Shown: positions 39,263 through 51,500 of the stretch, piece after piece
Numbering within the stretch: position 1 is the stretch's first letter
How the letters are laid out: each line of letters begins with the position of its first letter
NCBI GenBank assembly: GCA_035236585.1
Contig: CP141135.1
Span: 9,148,001 to 9,212,000, forward strand
Source of the DNA: Warburgia ugandensis
Taxonomy: Eukaryota; Streptophyta; Magnoliopsida; Canellales; Canellaceae
Direction: 5' to 3'
Length of the DNA stretch: 64,000 nucleotides
The notes under the pieces: model-generated
What the model saw: the letters and a program-made list of their open reading frames with translations, nothing else
What the model was told of the DNA's origin: nothing
Databases searched by the model: none
Made by a program: the position numbers and the translations under genes

Positions 39263-42178
39263 TGTAACGCCCCGGGTTTTTAAGATATTTAAAAAATAAT
39301 AATAATAGCACTTTTAATAAGAGCATTTGGGATCTATGAAAAAAGTTTTATTTATCATTTTACTAAAATATCTCTTAAAACTCCGGGTGTTATTTTTCCT
39401 TTCTCAAAATGTCACTTTTATCATTTAAAGTATAAATAAATTTTTTATGATAATCGATTTAAACTAATACTCATATCAATCAACGTCAAATGAATCGGTG
39501 CCTTTATTTGCAAACCAATAAATATCAAAAACGCAATAATAATATGGCCCATATCCATCATAACATCCTATTAAATGTCCATCATATGTTTAATTGTCTT
39601 AATCAAATCCATAGAATAAAGAATACAGTCCATAAAGAAAATTAAATAATAATCTTGTTTATTAACTCATAAGTAAAGAAATCCCCCACTGCTATCATGC
39701 TTTCTCAATGGTCTTGCCCTTCTTGAAGTCGCGCTCGAGATCTGAGGTATTGCAAAACAAAGCAATACCTCAGTAAGCTATCGCTTGTGTAGGTGCAAAG
39801 ACAATTAATTTAATAAAATAAAATAAATGAATAATAGTACTAATAAAATAAAAAGCCTATCATCATGAAGATAGAAGTATCATAAGTCATGCCAACATAA
39901 TGCCAATTTATCCCATATACTAAGACATGCATTTCACGGAGTCAAAACATGACATGAATCAATGTAAATGAGCATACCTTAAGAATAAGGGCACCTTAAG
40001 GTAATGGGTCTCATAACATCGCACTAATATCATTGATCATGAGTACTCATATTCAACCTCTCAATATCGTCACACCCATGCATATCATCTCATCACCATG
40101 CTCATCATGCAAGCACACATAATAAGAGTATGGATCGTCATGCTACAATGGCAACCCTCCATGGGTCTCAACTACCGTCGCTCCCCGTCGACACCATAAC
40201 GGGAGACTTAACGTTTGTCCCCATGAAAAGGCCCAGACTAGTAGTGTGGACTATCCATGTTACCAAACCCCTACCGAATGTCATCTATGGGCAGGTGTCT
40301 ATCATATCACAATATCATCACATCGCAATCCCGGAGGGTGGGTAGCCGGCCCTATTCCTTCTAGCATGACGCCCACCGGGTGAAAGTACCAGTCATAAAA
40401 CATAGAAATACAAAAATCATGTGTATGCCAAAACCCAAGAGCACTCGTAACTCGAAATCCCCAAGGCACGCTCTTCATCCTATGATTAGTCTCTAAAAGG
40501 ATCAGCTAACAAGCCTCTATTCTTATTTCCATGCAAATCCATGCATTTCAAATATATAATAAGAAAGAAGTCTCTATTTAAGCATAAATAAATAATATCA
40601 TGCTCATAAAAACATTTGTCATGGGTTTATTCAGTAAAATATTTCAATTTGTAATAATCATAATGTACTCTAAGTCTCATGAAATTAACAGCTAATAATA
40701 AATGCAATTTAAAACACAATCACTCATGATGCTATGTTTATGTATGGTTTTAAAATCAAAGCAAAACATTAATTGTCGTCACCTACCTCAATGTGAGATC
40801 ACTTAGCTTCCTAATAAATCCCCTTAACTAGTATGTTCAAGTGTACCTGTCCATGTCACATCACTATTTAAAAATTTTTCTAAACTAAAAGTGGTCATTT
40901 ATAAGTTTTTAAGCCAAAACTAGGTCCGCGTAGTCGATACAGTCACAACGCCTTTTTCGGATCGTGATTTGAACTCCTATAGCTTCCAAAAATCAAGTTT
41001 TAAGTGCATATATACGTAAAATAGGGCCTGACCAACCACCACAGCACTTTTGCATCGGCGGCGCTGGTTTACGCCTATTTACACCAGCATAAATTGGCGT
41101 CACGAAGACACCCGGCATCAGGACGCTCAGCGGGGACGCACCAAGTGCATCCTCGTTACCGTGATGCACCGCCGCGTGCGTGCCCGATGATTGCCGCCCA
41201 TGCAGCGTCTTCATTGGGGCGTCCTGCGGGGCGTCTAGGCATCAACACTAGGGCGTTGACGCGGTCGACGCCGTAGGAGAAGACGACCGTATTCCAGTCT
41301 TCTCCGGCAAGCCTACAGGAGTCTAAATCTTGCGATTTTTGAGCCGTTTTTCTTAGAATTTTATATAGATTTCATTTCTACCCTCCTTTTGCATTGATTT
41401 TTTTTAAAATTATGTTTTTTAAGTGATTTTTCCCATGTTCCTAAAAACTTTCCTAGGTACTGGTTTTCACGTTTTCTGGAGAAACCAGCCGTTTGATCTC
41501 TCCCAAATTTAAAGGATTTGTTCTTGGGTCTATCATGCACTAGATGGATGGTTCAATTTGTAAATAAATGTGGTTTTATCCATGAAATCATGCCCCAACA
41601 GTAGCGTGCATAGGGTTCCTAGAAAAAATTTCGTTTTTCCTGTATTTCCTGATTTCCATGCATTTTTCCTTGCTATTTCCTTACACATGTAACATGAAAA
41701 GAGAAGGTTTATGGCTTACCTCTAATGCTGGGTGCCACTTGATATTTGCCAAAGCCCTACTCGCTGGAAAAACGCAGATTTATAGAGGCAAGGATTTTGA
41801 GTGAAAACAGGGAAAGGTAGTGTGTTTTGGCGCCTGAAGGGGGAAGATATAGGCTGTAGAGTTTAAGGGAAAAGAAACTCTTTCCTTTCACGTCTCCTTC
41901 CGGCGATTTCTCTGGCGAAATCACCGGATCTGGTAGAGACGTGTAGAAGAAGGGGGGCGCCGTTATCAATTAGGGCCCCTGTGTTTTACGTTTCTGCCAA
42001 ATTACCAAATTACCCCTATAACTTCAACGGCTCTGTTTTCCTTGTTCTTTATGGTGTTGGAATCTTATTGACGAGCACTTTCAAATTATTAAGTTTTTAG
42101 GATCAAATTCCATCTACAAAATTTTAATTTAATTGATTTAATAAATTCTTAATTTATCCAAAAATTAATGATATTACA
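39263..42178 (-). mobile_element. solo LTR, family 1 (copy B), 2.9 kb
   Basis: The plus strand runs TGTAACGCCCCGGG to AATGATATTACA. Flanks AGTTA (39258-39262) and AATTA (42179-42183) match at four of five bases, consistent with an aged target duplication. It aligns end to end with the 55.6-kb copy and in reverse with the 20.5-kb copy. A TATA-like CCTATATCTT on the minus strand near 41850 and a pyrimidine-rich leader set the orientation. No primer site or internal domain adjoins it. Confidence 0.85.
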
Positions 42179-42206
42179 AATTATAACACGTCTTGTGAGG
42201 TAGCCA

Positions 42207-42331
42207 AATTTTGAAGAAGTTGAAGATGAATTTTATTATTTTCTCTTCTTATTACAAATTAATATACATATGCATATTTATTTGTAAGTAAGAAGAGAAA
42301 GTAAAAAAAATCATCTTCAACTTCTTCAAAA
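42207..42331. repeat. foldback (inverted-repeat) element
   Basis: The left arm (TTTTGAAGAAGTTGAAGATG then TCTCTTCTTATTACAAAT) pairs with the right arm (ATTTGTAAGTAAGAAGAGAA then CATCTTCAACTTCTTCAAAA) around a short AT-rich centre. The arms are about 50 bases with few mismatches. A second copy of the right arm follows at about 42382-42440. Confidence 0.85.
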
Positions 42332-42735
42332 TTATTTTACTCGTGGGCTGCCATGTAATGCAAAACTCTCTTTTTTTATCTAAATATTTATTTGTAAGTA
42401 AGAAGAGAAAGTATTGAAATTATCTTCAACTTCTTTAAAAAAAATTTACTTGTGGAGTAACACCTAAAGCAATTTCTTATTTTTTATTGGGATTAGGACA
42501 GGCATAAGCGGAGTTATCTCCAGTTATAATATGTTAGTTCTAAAGTGAGAGGTAAATCCACATTGTACCAAGGGATCCCATTCACTTTTGAGCGAGTCTT
42601 GCTTGAACCGATATAGGTTGATCGAAACTAAGTACTTAAGGACCACGCCCATCTAGCCTAGGTTCAAAAGAGGGGGCTAGCTCAGCAACCAAAGCCTGTG
42701 AGCCAAGTACTTACTGAAGTTGTGGGTCACATGTT

Positions 42736-43934
42736 TGTTGAGTGTTTTCCGCAAGTGCACGGCTGTTGTAGTCTAGCTAGTGTAAGTCCGGGTCGATTTC
42801 CACAGGGACTCGACTTAAATGTAGAGTTTATACAAATTTCAATTAATAAAAAAAATACAAATAACAGAAATAAACTAACAATAAAAGAAAATTTCAGATT
42901 TATTTAACTGCTGGAATGTACAGACTTATTTATTCTAAAAGAAAAACAGAAAATGAAACTAAATAACAGTCCTGGACAACATTGTCCCTGAATAAGCAGA
43001 ATAAGGATAAAGTAAAAACCAGATTAGTCAGGGATACAGATGGAAATAAAACGAGGATACAAACGGAATTAAAATGAGGACACAAATGGTATTAAAATGA
43101 GGACAAAGTTGGTATTAATCAGATCTGAAGAGGGCATGATTGGAAGTTCACTGGATTTCTGGTTTTAAACGAAAAAACCAGAAACCGGTGGAGGGGAAAA
43201 CCGGAGAAGAAGGTGGGAGAAGAAGAAGGAGAAGGAGGAGGAGAAGGAGGAGGGAAAAGAGGGAAGGAGAAAGAGGGAACGAAGGAAAGGAAGCTTGGTC
43301 GGTGCTGGGTTTGCCGGAAAACGGGAGGAGCAAGAGGAGATGGGGGTCGAGCGGAGGATGGAGGGGTCGGGTTTTCCTCCTCTGAGCTGGTCGGCAACCT
43401 GGAAAGACAAGTAGGAATTTGGGCCGGAGAATAGAGGAGAAAAGAGGTGAGGAGTGGAGAAAGAAGGGAAAGAAGAAGGGCGATCTGGGTTTTGCCGGAA
43501 ATGAGAAATGGATTTGCTGGAGAACGGGAAATCTGGTCAGAGAGTGAACGAGGGAGAGAGAGAGAGAGAGACTCGGAGAGGAGGAGATGGGTGCGGCTTG
43601 GCTTTAGTGCTGCTGATAGGAAGTGGCCTGGGGCAGTGCTAGGCCGACGACTGGTAGAGACCGGTGAACAAGGGTGACTGGGGATGCAATGTGGCAGGTG
43701 AAGGAGCGCCCAAGAGAGATAAGACTGGTCAGGGATGGGTGCATGAGAAACAAAGAGTTCGAGATAGCAAGGAGCGCTTGAGAGAGAGATGGGAAAGAGA
43801 GGTGTGAGCTAATAGGAGCAGATGATAGAAGGTTCTAGAGAGACGTTGTTTGGTGCTAGAGAAACAGATGAAGAAAAGGGTTGCGGGAAGTGGAGCAGAG
43901 GCGACTGGTTTGGAAATGAGTACGGTGATGGGTT

Positions 43935-43977
<43 letters not shown>

Positions 43978-44690
43978 GGGAACGGATGAAGACGGAGAGG
44001 AACAATCCTTCCGTCTCTGTCCGTGAAGGGGCAGAAGCACGAATGCCTCGTGCTAGGTTTGGTGGAGAAGGCCAGCTGGCAGTAGCTGGCCAGTGATTGG
44101 GTGACTAGGGAGAGCACGAGAGGGAGGTGGAGAGGAACAGTCCTTCCACCTCTTCTCTCTCAAAAGGAGAAGTAAGAAAAACGAAAATGGGAAGAGGAAG
44201 AAGGGAGAAGGGAGAAGAAGGAGAGGAGGGAAAAGAGAGGAAGATAGATGAGAAAGAGAAGAGAACAAGAGAGAGGTGGAAAGGAAGAGTCCTTCCCCCT
44301 CTCTCTTCAAGGAGAAAGAGTAAAAAAGAAGAGAGTCCTCCTAAATCCAACCCCTCATTCCTTTTATAAGTGAATTTGCCCTCATTGGTCAACTTTGCCC
44401 ATTATTGCCAGATTTGCCATCAATGCCCAAATTTGTGGCGTGGGACCCATCAGAATAAGTTGATCTGAACCGTCCAACTACTTTGGCTTACTTGCAAAAA
44501 TAAAATACAAAATTAGAATTATTTTATGTGGATAATTAGCTATAATGATCATCCGATCATTAACTTTTCAAATTAATGGTTGGATGATTGATTATAGCTA
44601 AAATTGATTTAAAATTACAAAATTACCTTATTAAATTATCTAATAAAATAGTAATCTAATGTTATTTTTGACAAAATTAAGGACTCAACA
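42736..44690 (-). mobile_element. solo LTR, family 2, 1.95 kb, GA-rich core
   Basis: The termini are perfect 8-base inverted repeats (TGTTGAGT and ACTCAACA). Flanks ATGTT (42731-42735) and ATATT (44691-44695) match at four of five bases. Near its left end it carries GCAAGTGCACGG and a TCCACAGGGAC motif, common in plant LTR elements. The minus strand has CTTATAAAAG at 44370-44361 followed by about 1.1 kb of pyrimidine-rich leader, giving the likely orientation. No internal region remains. Confidence 0.75.
43938..43973. repeat. (GA)n microsatellite
   Basis: GA dinucleotide array inside the GA-rich core of the family 2 LTR. Confidence 0.95.
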
Positions 44691-45238
44691 ATATTCGAGG
44701 TTGCACATAGATGTGTGTCCAACATTTAAGAAAAGAGTCCCTCACTCGTCCACTTTCACAGAAAAAGAAAGTCCTTACATTTTACCATACTCTATATCTT
44801 ATTTAGAAGCTACTATGAAGGATTGTGATTGTTGATAATTAAAACACAAAATGCACTGACACCACATGCCATTATCATCCATCATTTTCATTTCAGAAAT
44901 TTTGGCACTCAAAATTAGTATTAAAAACTCATTTCTAGCTTTTATTAGTGTTTTCTCAGTCTCACTTAGTAAACTTAGCTGCATGTATTTTTTTTTAAAA
45001 TTAGATAAATTTTTAAATAACTAAAAAAGATTTATACATACATACATACATACATACATACATACATACATACATACATACATACATACATACATACAAG
45101 TTAAAAGCAGTTTCTTACTAAACTAACCAATAATAATAATGAGAACAAAACTTCGATTGGGGTCATGAAAGTAATTTTCATTAAAATATTGCAAGAAATT
45201 TGATATAACAATCAATGTCCAAAAGAGAAAAAATAAAA
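44691..45238. other. intergenic, microsatellite only
   Basis: No gene seen; contains a CATA tetranucleotide array. Confidence 0.4.
45034..45098. repeat. (CATA)n microsatellite
   Basis: About 16 uninterrupted CATA units. Confidence 0.95.
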
Positions 45239-45700
45239 CTAAAAATTCAACATAAATAGATGACTTGAACAAGGGCAATCCATTGTTTCCCTGGACGGGA
45301 AGTCGTCGAAGACTTGCATGAATTTTCGGTGGGATTCGGTTGGTGTTTCCGGATCGGCCGAGTCAGAAATTAAAAGCGAGATCCCTTCTTCCTTTTGCGT
45401 CGAGCCATGCAACGTAGGTCGAGGTGGGCGATTTTTACGAGCCATTCCAGATTTGGCTCTCGGATGGCAAGAATCATCTTGTTGAGAGTTGGGAGGAGGA
45501 AACCGAGGCGTTGACAAAATTGAAGTGGTTCGGGTTTTTCCCTTGCACAATCCTCGTTTTGGTGCCATCCCTAATTTGGTGCATTCTCTAACGTTCAATT
45601 TCCCGTTCCTTTCTCCCTTTTCCACATGTGACCACCGACCGATCATGCTGACTTGGACGTAGAATGAAGGGATCTGCTGCCTCCTCAACTTTATAACCAA
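45239..45700 (-). CDS. hypothetical 153-residue open frame
   Basis: Not recognised. The frame encodes a basic, proline- and serine-rich first two thirds (MAPKRGLCKGKTRT from about residue 45, then PRFPPPNSQQDD) and a more acidic end (SLLISDSADPETPTESHRKF). There are no membrane segments, cysteine motifs or known domains. It is one of the longest open frames outside recognised genes and elements, and its surroundings are AT-rich, so chance openness is somewhat less likely than elsewhere. It could be a lineage-specific gene, a pseudogene fragment or noise. Confidence 0.2.
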   Translation of the reverse strand: MVIKLRRQQIPSFYVQVSMIGRWSHVEKGERNGKLNVRECTKLGMAPKRGLCKGKTRTTSILSTPRFPPPNSQQDDSCHPRAKSGMARKNRPPRPTLHGSTQKEEGISLLISDSADPETPTESHRKFMQVFDDFPSRETMDCPCSSHLFMLNF

Positions 45701-47806
45701 ACAAAAACCAGGTGGCTCGCGTGGGTTCCCCTAATTTGCGGGTGACCTCAACTATTTATTGTTGTGATCAGAATGAGATTACAACCGGGATTTCGATCGT
45801 CTAAATCTTCTTTATTGGATGATCTTAACCCTCTAGCTAGGTAGTTAGATTGGCCATGCACCAATGGATAATCCTAACACTAGTAACTGGTCACGAGAGG
45901 AAAGTGGTTATTGTGAGGATCATTCAGAGGAGAAGATTTCTGATTTATGGCTGATCTAAGAGGTTCCTTAGAAGATCAGCGGCTTGAATCAGAAAATGGA
46001 TGGGACTGTAAATTTACCAAACAAAATAACATTGTGGGCAATGGTTGACTTTGGGATACTGAAGCGCCTTGAGAAGCCTTCATTTGATGTAGTGGGAAGG
46101 CATTTTGCTTGTCATAAGATTATGGAGTTCAAAATCAAACTGAAGCAACGTGGGCTGACTACACGACACGTCGGTATTATTTACTTGTGCCTTATGGAGC
46201 TCCAATTTATTGTTTTCTTTTGGGTAGAGATATATGTGTTCCTTGTTTATTCTCTTGGCCCTTTACTAAATGGCATAAAAGGACTGTAATTTCATATTGG
46301 ACCAAATTCTATAAGTACAAACCGTTCAAATCTTGCTCTTGACTAAGATGAGCTACTCTCTAAAATTGACATCCATTAGATGATCCTTAAAATGGACAGT
46401 GAAGGGTTTCATAGTTCGTTTTATAATTCAATAATACAGTGGTTAGGATATCCACTGGAGAAGAGTTCTTGAATGTAGCCCATCTAAGTTAAGAGCAAGA
46501 TTGTGAGCATTACATATCTTTAGAAATCCAGATCCACCTGGAGTTATAGCCCTTCACATCATTTAGGAAGGGGCTCGTGGAAAACAACAAGTGGTGCATG
46601 TATTATAGACACTACATGAAAGTAACTTTTGGCTATGCTTTGGAATTTTCTTTGTAGCAGGATTTTTAACATAAGAAGATAGTTTGAGATAATTACCTTC
46701 ACTAATCTATTGCATATAAAAGCATTTTCCTTGTGTTCTGTTCTCCAAGCTCCCCTTCATACTCTTCCATAGTCTCTTTCAGGAAACTCTAATTTGCCTT
46801 CTACTTCCTCTTCTCACCACTATCTGCCGGAAAATCTAGACTTCTAAAATCTTTTCCCTCTATTTCATCCCTTCTCTCCATCTTTCATGATAAAACCCTA
46901 AATCTCATTGTGTTTAGCTAAAATTTTTAGATTTCTTCTCCATTTTCTACAATAAAACCCTACATCTCATTGTCTCTGCTCAAAATTTATATTTTTTCTT
47001 TTTTCTTGTAATAAATTAAGCCCTAGATCCTAGTTTCTTTTATTGAAATTTTCATATCTCCTAGCTCTCATGAAAGGTGCATGGGAGGTTAGATTGGAGC
47101 ATTGAATGGATTTTGGCATAGAAGCTGCTCTTATGAGGATATATGGTGATTTCAAGGTAATGCCATAATTTCCTTTCTTTTTAGAACTAGATTCAAGGTT
47201 TTTGGCTCTGCAAGGTCAGCTCCGATCCGATTCTCATATTTCCTTACTCTTTCTCTTAGCAATTAGAAACAAAAAAAAATAAATCTAATTTTAGACCCCT
47301 TTCTTTTTTGTTTCCATCTGCATTTACAATAATAAATTTCTTTCAAATTTTTTGTACTTTTCTTATATTTGGCTCTAGGAAGCCAATCAGATGTCATACC
47401 TATTATTTCATAAAGTATAATGTTTTAAAATTTTAATTATACTTTAATCAAATAGACCTTCGTTAAGCGCAAATTGTAACTTAAGTCTACGAACAAATGT
47501 CTAGTGCATTTGGTCATAGACACCTTGGCGTATCTTTTAAAATGTGCTTGGTCACTGTTCAAGTTGCCACTTTCTCCTTTGGTTGAGGATTAGATTCATG
47601 TGTGTGTGTGTGTGAGTAATTCGCTTTGTGATTCTTCGGTTGTACTTAAAAAAAAACCTATAATTTAAGTGTAACATCCTACTGGACTTATTCCTTTTTT
47701 GAGCTATTTCCTTTGTTTGTTGGAGGCATTAACAATTGATAATGTTAATCTCCTTAGCTCATTTGACGCTAAGTTTACAAGTAATGTTATGTTCTTGAAT
47801 TTGAGT
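45701..47806. other. 2.1 kb without a recognised gene; promoter-like segment inside
   Basis: Around 46713 there is a GCATATAAAAGC box, then a CT-rich leader with two AAACCCTA-type motifs and a CAAGGTAATG donor-like site near 47157. This resembles the LTR leaders elsewhere in the window, but no clear LTR ends were fixed. Confidence 0.35.
46873..46996. repeat. 62-bp imperfect tandem duplication
   Basis: Two units carrying TAAAACCCTAAATCTCATTG and TAAAACCCTACATCTCATTG, at 46891 and 46953, repeat with several changes. Confidence 0.6.
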
Positions 47807-47820
47807 GCTTTAAAACTCTT

Positions 47821-47988
47821 GGGGCAGCCCCACTGCATGAAGCTCCTCTGTATGCGGGTTCGGGGAAGGGGCAGATCGCAAGGGTCAATAGTATGCAGCC
47901 TTACCTTGCATTTTGCAAGAGGCTATTTCCACCCCTTGAACCTATGACCTCAAGGTCACACTACCGTTGCGCCAAGGATCCCCTTCTC
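47821..47988 (-). mobile_element. Au-type SINE with 14-bp target duplication
   Basis: The best-preserved copy, 168 bases. It is flanked by exact GCTTTAAAACTCTT at 47807-47820 and 47989-48002. The minus strand shows an A-box-like GGCGCAACGGTAG and a B-box-like GGTTCAAGG, the internal RNA polymerase III promoter of a tRNA-derived SINE, and ends GGGGCTGCCCC. Confidence 0.92.
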
Positions 47989-48095
47989 GCTTTAAAACTC
48001 TTGTGTGGGGTGAAATATATTCAGATTATATTCTAAATCTTTTTAACATGAATTGTAAGTATTATATGAGACTAGGATATTACACTCTTCCCATT

Positions 48096-48098
<3 letters not shown>

Positions 48099-48147
<49 letters not shown>
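48099..48147. repeat. (AC)n microsatellite
   Basis: AC dinucleotides over about 48 bases. Confidence 0.95.
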
Positions 48148-48151
<4 letters not shown>

Positions 48152-48562
48152 TACAATTTCAATTAATAAAACCAATGCATTTTATAAAAAAAAATAGGGT
48201 AAGTTTTTTATTTATTTAATTAGTCATTATTTATATATCTTAATCGTTAATTGAGAAATTGAATGAGCACATCAAGGAATTATGTTAGGATAACAAGTAA
48301 AAAGGTGTTGTTAAGGTGATCTAGAGATTTAGAAACAAAATTTCAAGATAAAGGAGAGATTTAAAAATCACATTAAGTAATTAATAAGTAACCTTTCAAA
48401 AGAAAATTGAAATTAAAAATATGAAATAGGTTTAGATAGAGGTAATAAATAGGTCACTTGAAAAGGGAAGTCTTACCCTGAGCCCAACTTAAAATACATG
48501 GAGAAACTCCAACAAATCAATTAGGAATATGGAATTTATTATACTACTGGTTAGGGTACAAT
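48148..48562. other. intergenic or older repeat, no gene
   Basis: AT-rich; its first part resembles the AT-rich opening of gypsy LTRs, but this is weak. No exon seen. Confidence 0.35.
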
Positions 48563-51500
48563 TGTAAAATTGACCTTGAACGTGACTTTTTAATATTTAT
48601 TTATTTTTTAGATATTTGAATAAGTATTCATAGTCAATAAGTTGTTCCTATTCTTTAGAAAATTGTTAGTCTGTTTGTGATTTTGTGGATCAAGACTTGG
48701 ATGCTAGGATTTTGAAGATTTACTAATTTTTTGTTTATTCCAAGTATTATAAATGTAAAGGATGACTGATAAATAAAAGTGTAGAATTCCTTTGCTACAT
48801 TTCGTACCTTTCTTCTCTTTAAACTTGGTATTTTTCTTCTTCCTTTAGTTTTGATTCTCAGTTTTTCTACTCTCAAACCTACAATATGGTATCAGAGCTC
48901 TTTTCTTAAGGGATCTATAAAATGGAAGTTGAAGCTAGTTTTTCAAAATTGCTCCTCCTATCTTTGATGGAGAAAACTTTCAACTTTGGGCAGTGAGAAT
49001 GGAGACCTACTTAGATGCTTTAGATCTTTGAGAAGCAGTGGAAGAGGATTATGAAGTTCCTCCGTTGCCAAACAATCCCACAATGGCCCAGATCAAAAGT
49101 CACAAGGAAAGAAAAATCAGGAAGTCAAAGGCGAAAGCATGTATATTTGCTGCTTTTTCAATAACCATTTTCACGAGAATCATGTCTCTCAAAACAACAA
49201 AAGAAGTTTGGGATTATTTGAAGGAAGAATATGCAGGAGATGAAAGGATATGAGGCATGCAGGTGTTAAATCTAATAAGATAATTCGAGTTGCAAAAGAT
49301 GAAAGAGTTTGAGACAATCAAAGAGTACTCAGACAAATTGCTTGGCATTGTCAACAAGGTAAGGTTACTAGGCACTGAACTTACTGATTCTAGAATTGTA
49401 GAGAAAAATCTTGTAATAGTGCTTGAAAGATATGAAACATCTATAACCACCTTGGAGAACACAAAGGATCTGTCTAGGATCACCTTGGCAGAGCTGTTAA
49501 ATGCCGTGCATGCCCAAGAGCAATAGAGGCTTATGAGGTAAGATTGCATGGTTGAAGGAGCCTTGCCAGCCAAGCACTAGGAAGTTGGAAACAACAAGAA
49601 GAAAAATTACAAGAAAAATCAGGCGTTAAGCAGCGAAAACACTGCAAACAACCAGATCCAAAGCAAGGGTAGAAACTCAAAGAGAAACCATCCACCTTGT
49701 CAGCACTGTGGCAGAACAGGTCATCCATCATTCAAATGCTGGAAGAGACCAGATGAGAAGTGTAGTAAGTGCAATTAGCTTGGACATGAAGCCGTGATTT
49801 GCAAAAGCAAATTTCAAAAGTACAAAGCAGATGCCCAAGTTGCCAATCAAGATGAAGAAGACCAGATTTTTGTGGCAACATGTTTTTCAACCAGGAGCTC
49901 TTTAGAATGTTGGCTGATTGATAGTGGTTGTACAAACCACATGACTTATGACAGAACTCTCGTCAAGGATTTGAATCCCTCTGGAATCACGAAGGTCAAA
50001 ATAGGGAATGGTGGCTATATTCCTACAAAAGGAAAAGGAATCATTGCAATTACAACAAGTTCAGGTACAAAGACAATTTCAGATGTTCTTTATGTACTTG
50101 ATATTGACCAAAATTTGCTGAGTGTGGGTCAGCTGATAGAAAAAGGATTCAAAGTATCCTTTGAAGATTGGCACTGCCTTATCTATGATACTACTGGTCA
50201 GGAGCTTTTAAGGGTTAAAATGAAAGGTAAAAGCTTCTCATTTGATCCAACAGAGGAGGAGCAGATAGCTTATTACAATGAAGTCAGTACCACGAAAACT
50301 TGACACAAGAGACTTGGTCATTGTCATCTTCAAAGAATGTTGAAAATAAAGAAGAAGGACATGATGAGAGGTTTACTTGTGCTTGTTGATCATTTGCCAA
50401 ATTGTAATGCTTATGAATTTGGTAAACAAAATAGGATGCCATTTCCTAACTCAACTTGGAGAGCCTCCCAAAAGCTGCAACTAATTCACACAGATGTGGC
50501 AGCACCTCAAAGAATGCCATCATTACAAGGTAGCTTATGCTACATTCTTTTCATTGATGATTTTACAAGAATGTGCTGGAATTTTTTCTTGAAATTCAAG
50601 TCAAAAGTGGCTAGAGTATTTTGGAAGTTCAAGAAAATGGTGAAAAATCAAAGTGGCTGTAAGATTCAATTTCTAAGGTCTGATAATGGAAAGGAGTATA
50701 CCTCAGCAGAATTTAATTTATTCTAGAAAGAAGATGGGATTGAACATTAGCTCACAGCTCTTTACACTCTGGAACAAAATGGAGTTAGCGAAAGGAAAAA
50801 TAGATCAGTAATGGAGATGGCCAGATGTATGTTGCATGAGAAGGAGTTGCCTAAAATTTTTTGGGTAGAGGCAGCTAACACGTCAGTTTTTCTGCAAAAT
50901 CGACTTCCAATCAAGGCTTTGAAAGATAAAACTCTATATGAGGCTTGGTATGGGTATAAACTTTCACTAAGCTTTCTTAAAGTGTATGACTGTGTGTGTT
51001 TTGCTCATGTTCCCTTGGTTAAGCGTGACAAACTTGACAAGAAGGCAATTCCATGCATCTTCATGGGTTATAGTTCAGTTTCAAAAGCCTACAAAGTGTA
51101 TCATCCACAAACAGGAAAAATGACTATCACTAGAGATGTACACTTTAATGGCAACGAGCAATGGGACTGGAAGAATCTACAAAGATCAAGTGGATCCTCA
51201 CAAGATCTAAAAGACGACTTTCCTTAAGAGCAAACAACAGACCAATGGCAGAATGAGTTGGAAGATAATCCTCCAATCAGAGGTACAAGGCTACTTTCAG
51301 ACATCTATCAGAGATGTAGTGTGGCAATATGTGAACCTGTTGGCCATGAAGAAGCACTTAAAGAATTGAAATGGAAGAAAGCAATGGAGGAGGAGATGTC
51401 AATGATTCAAAAAAAATAAAACTTGGGAGTTGGTAGATAGGCCTGAAGATAGAAAAGTCATTAGAGTGAAATGGGTGTTCAGAACAAAGCTTAATGCAGA

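Noticed and set aside
43119-44392. Many Arg/Glu/Gly- or Ser/Pro/Leu-rich frames on both strands
   Set aside because: Products of the GA-rich core of a solo LTR; low complexity and no conserved domain.
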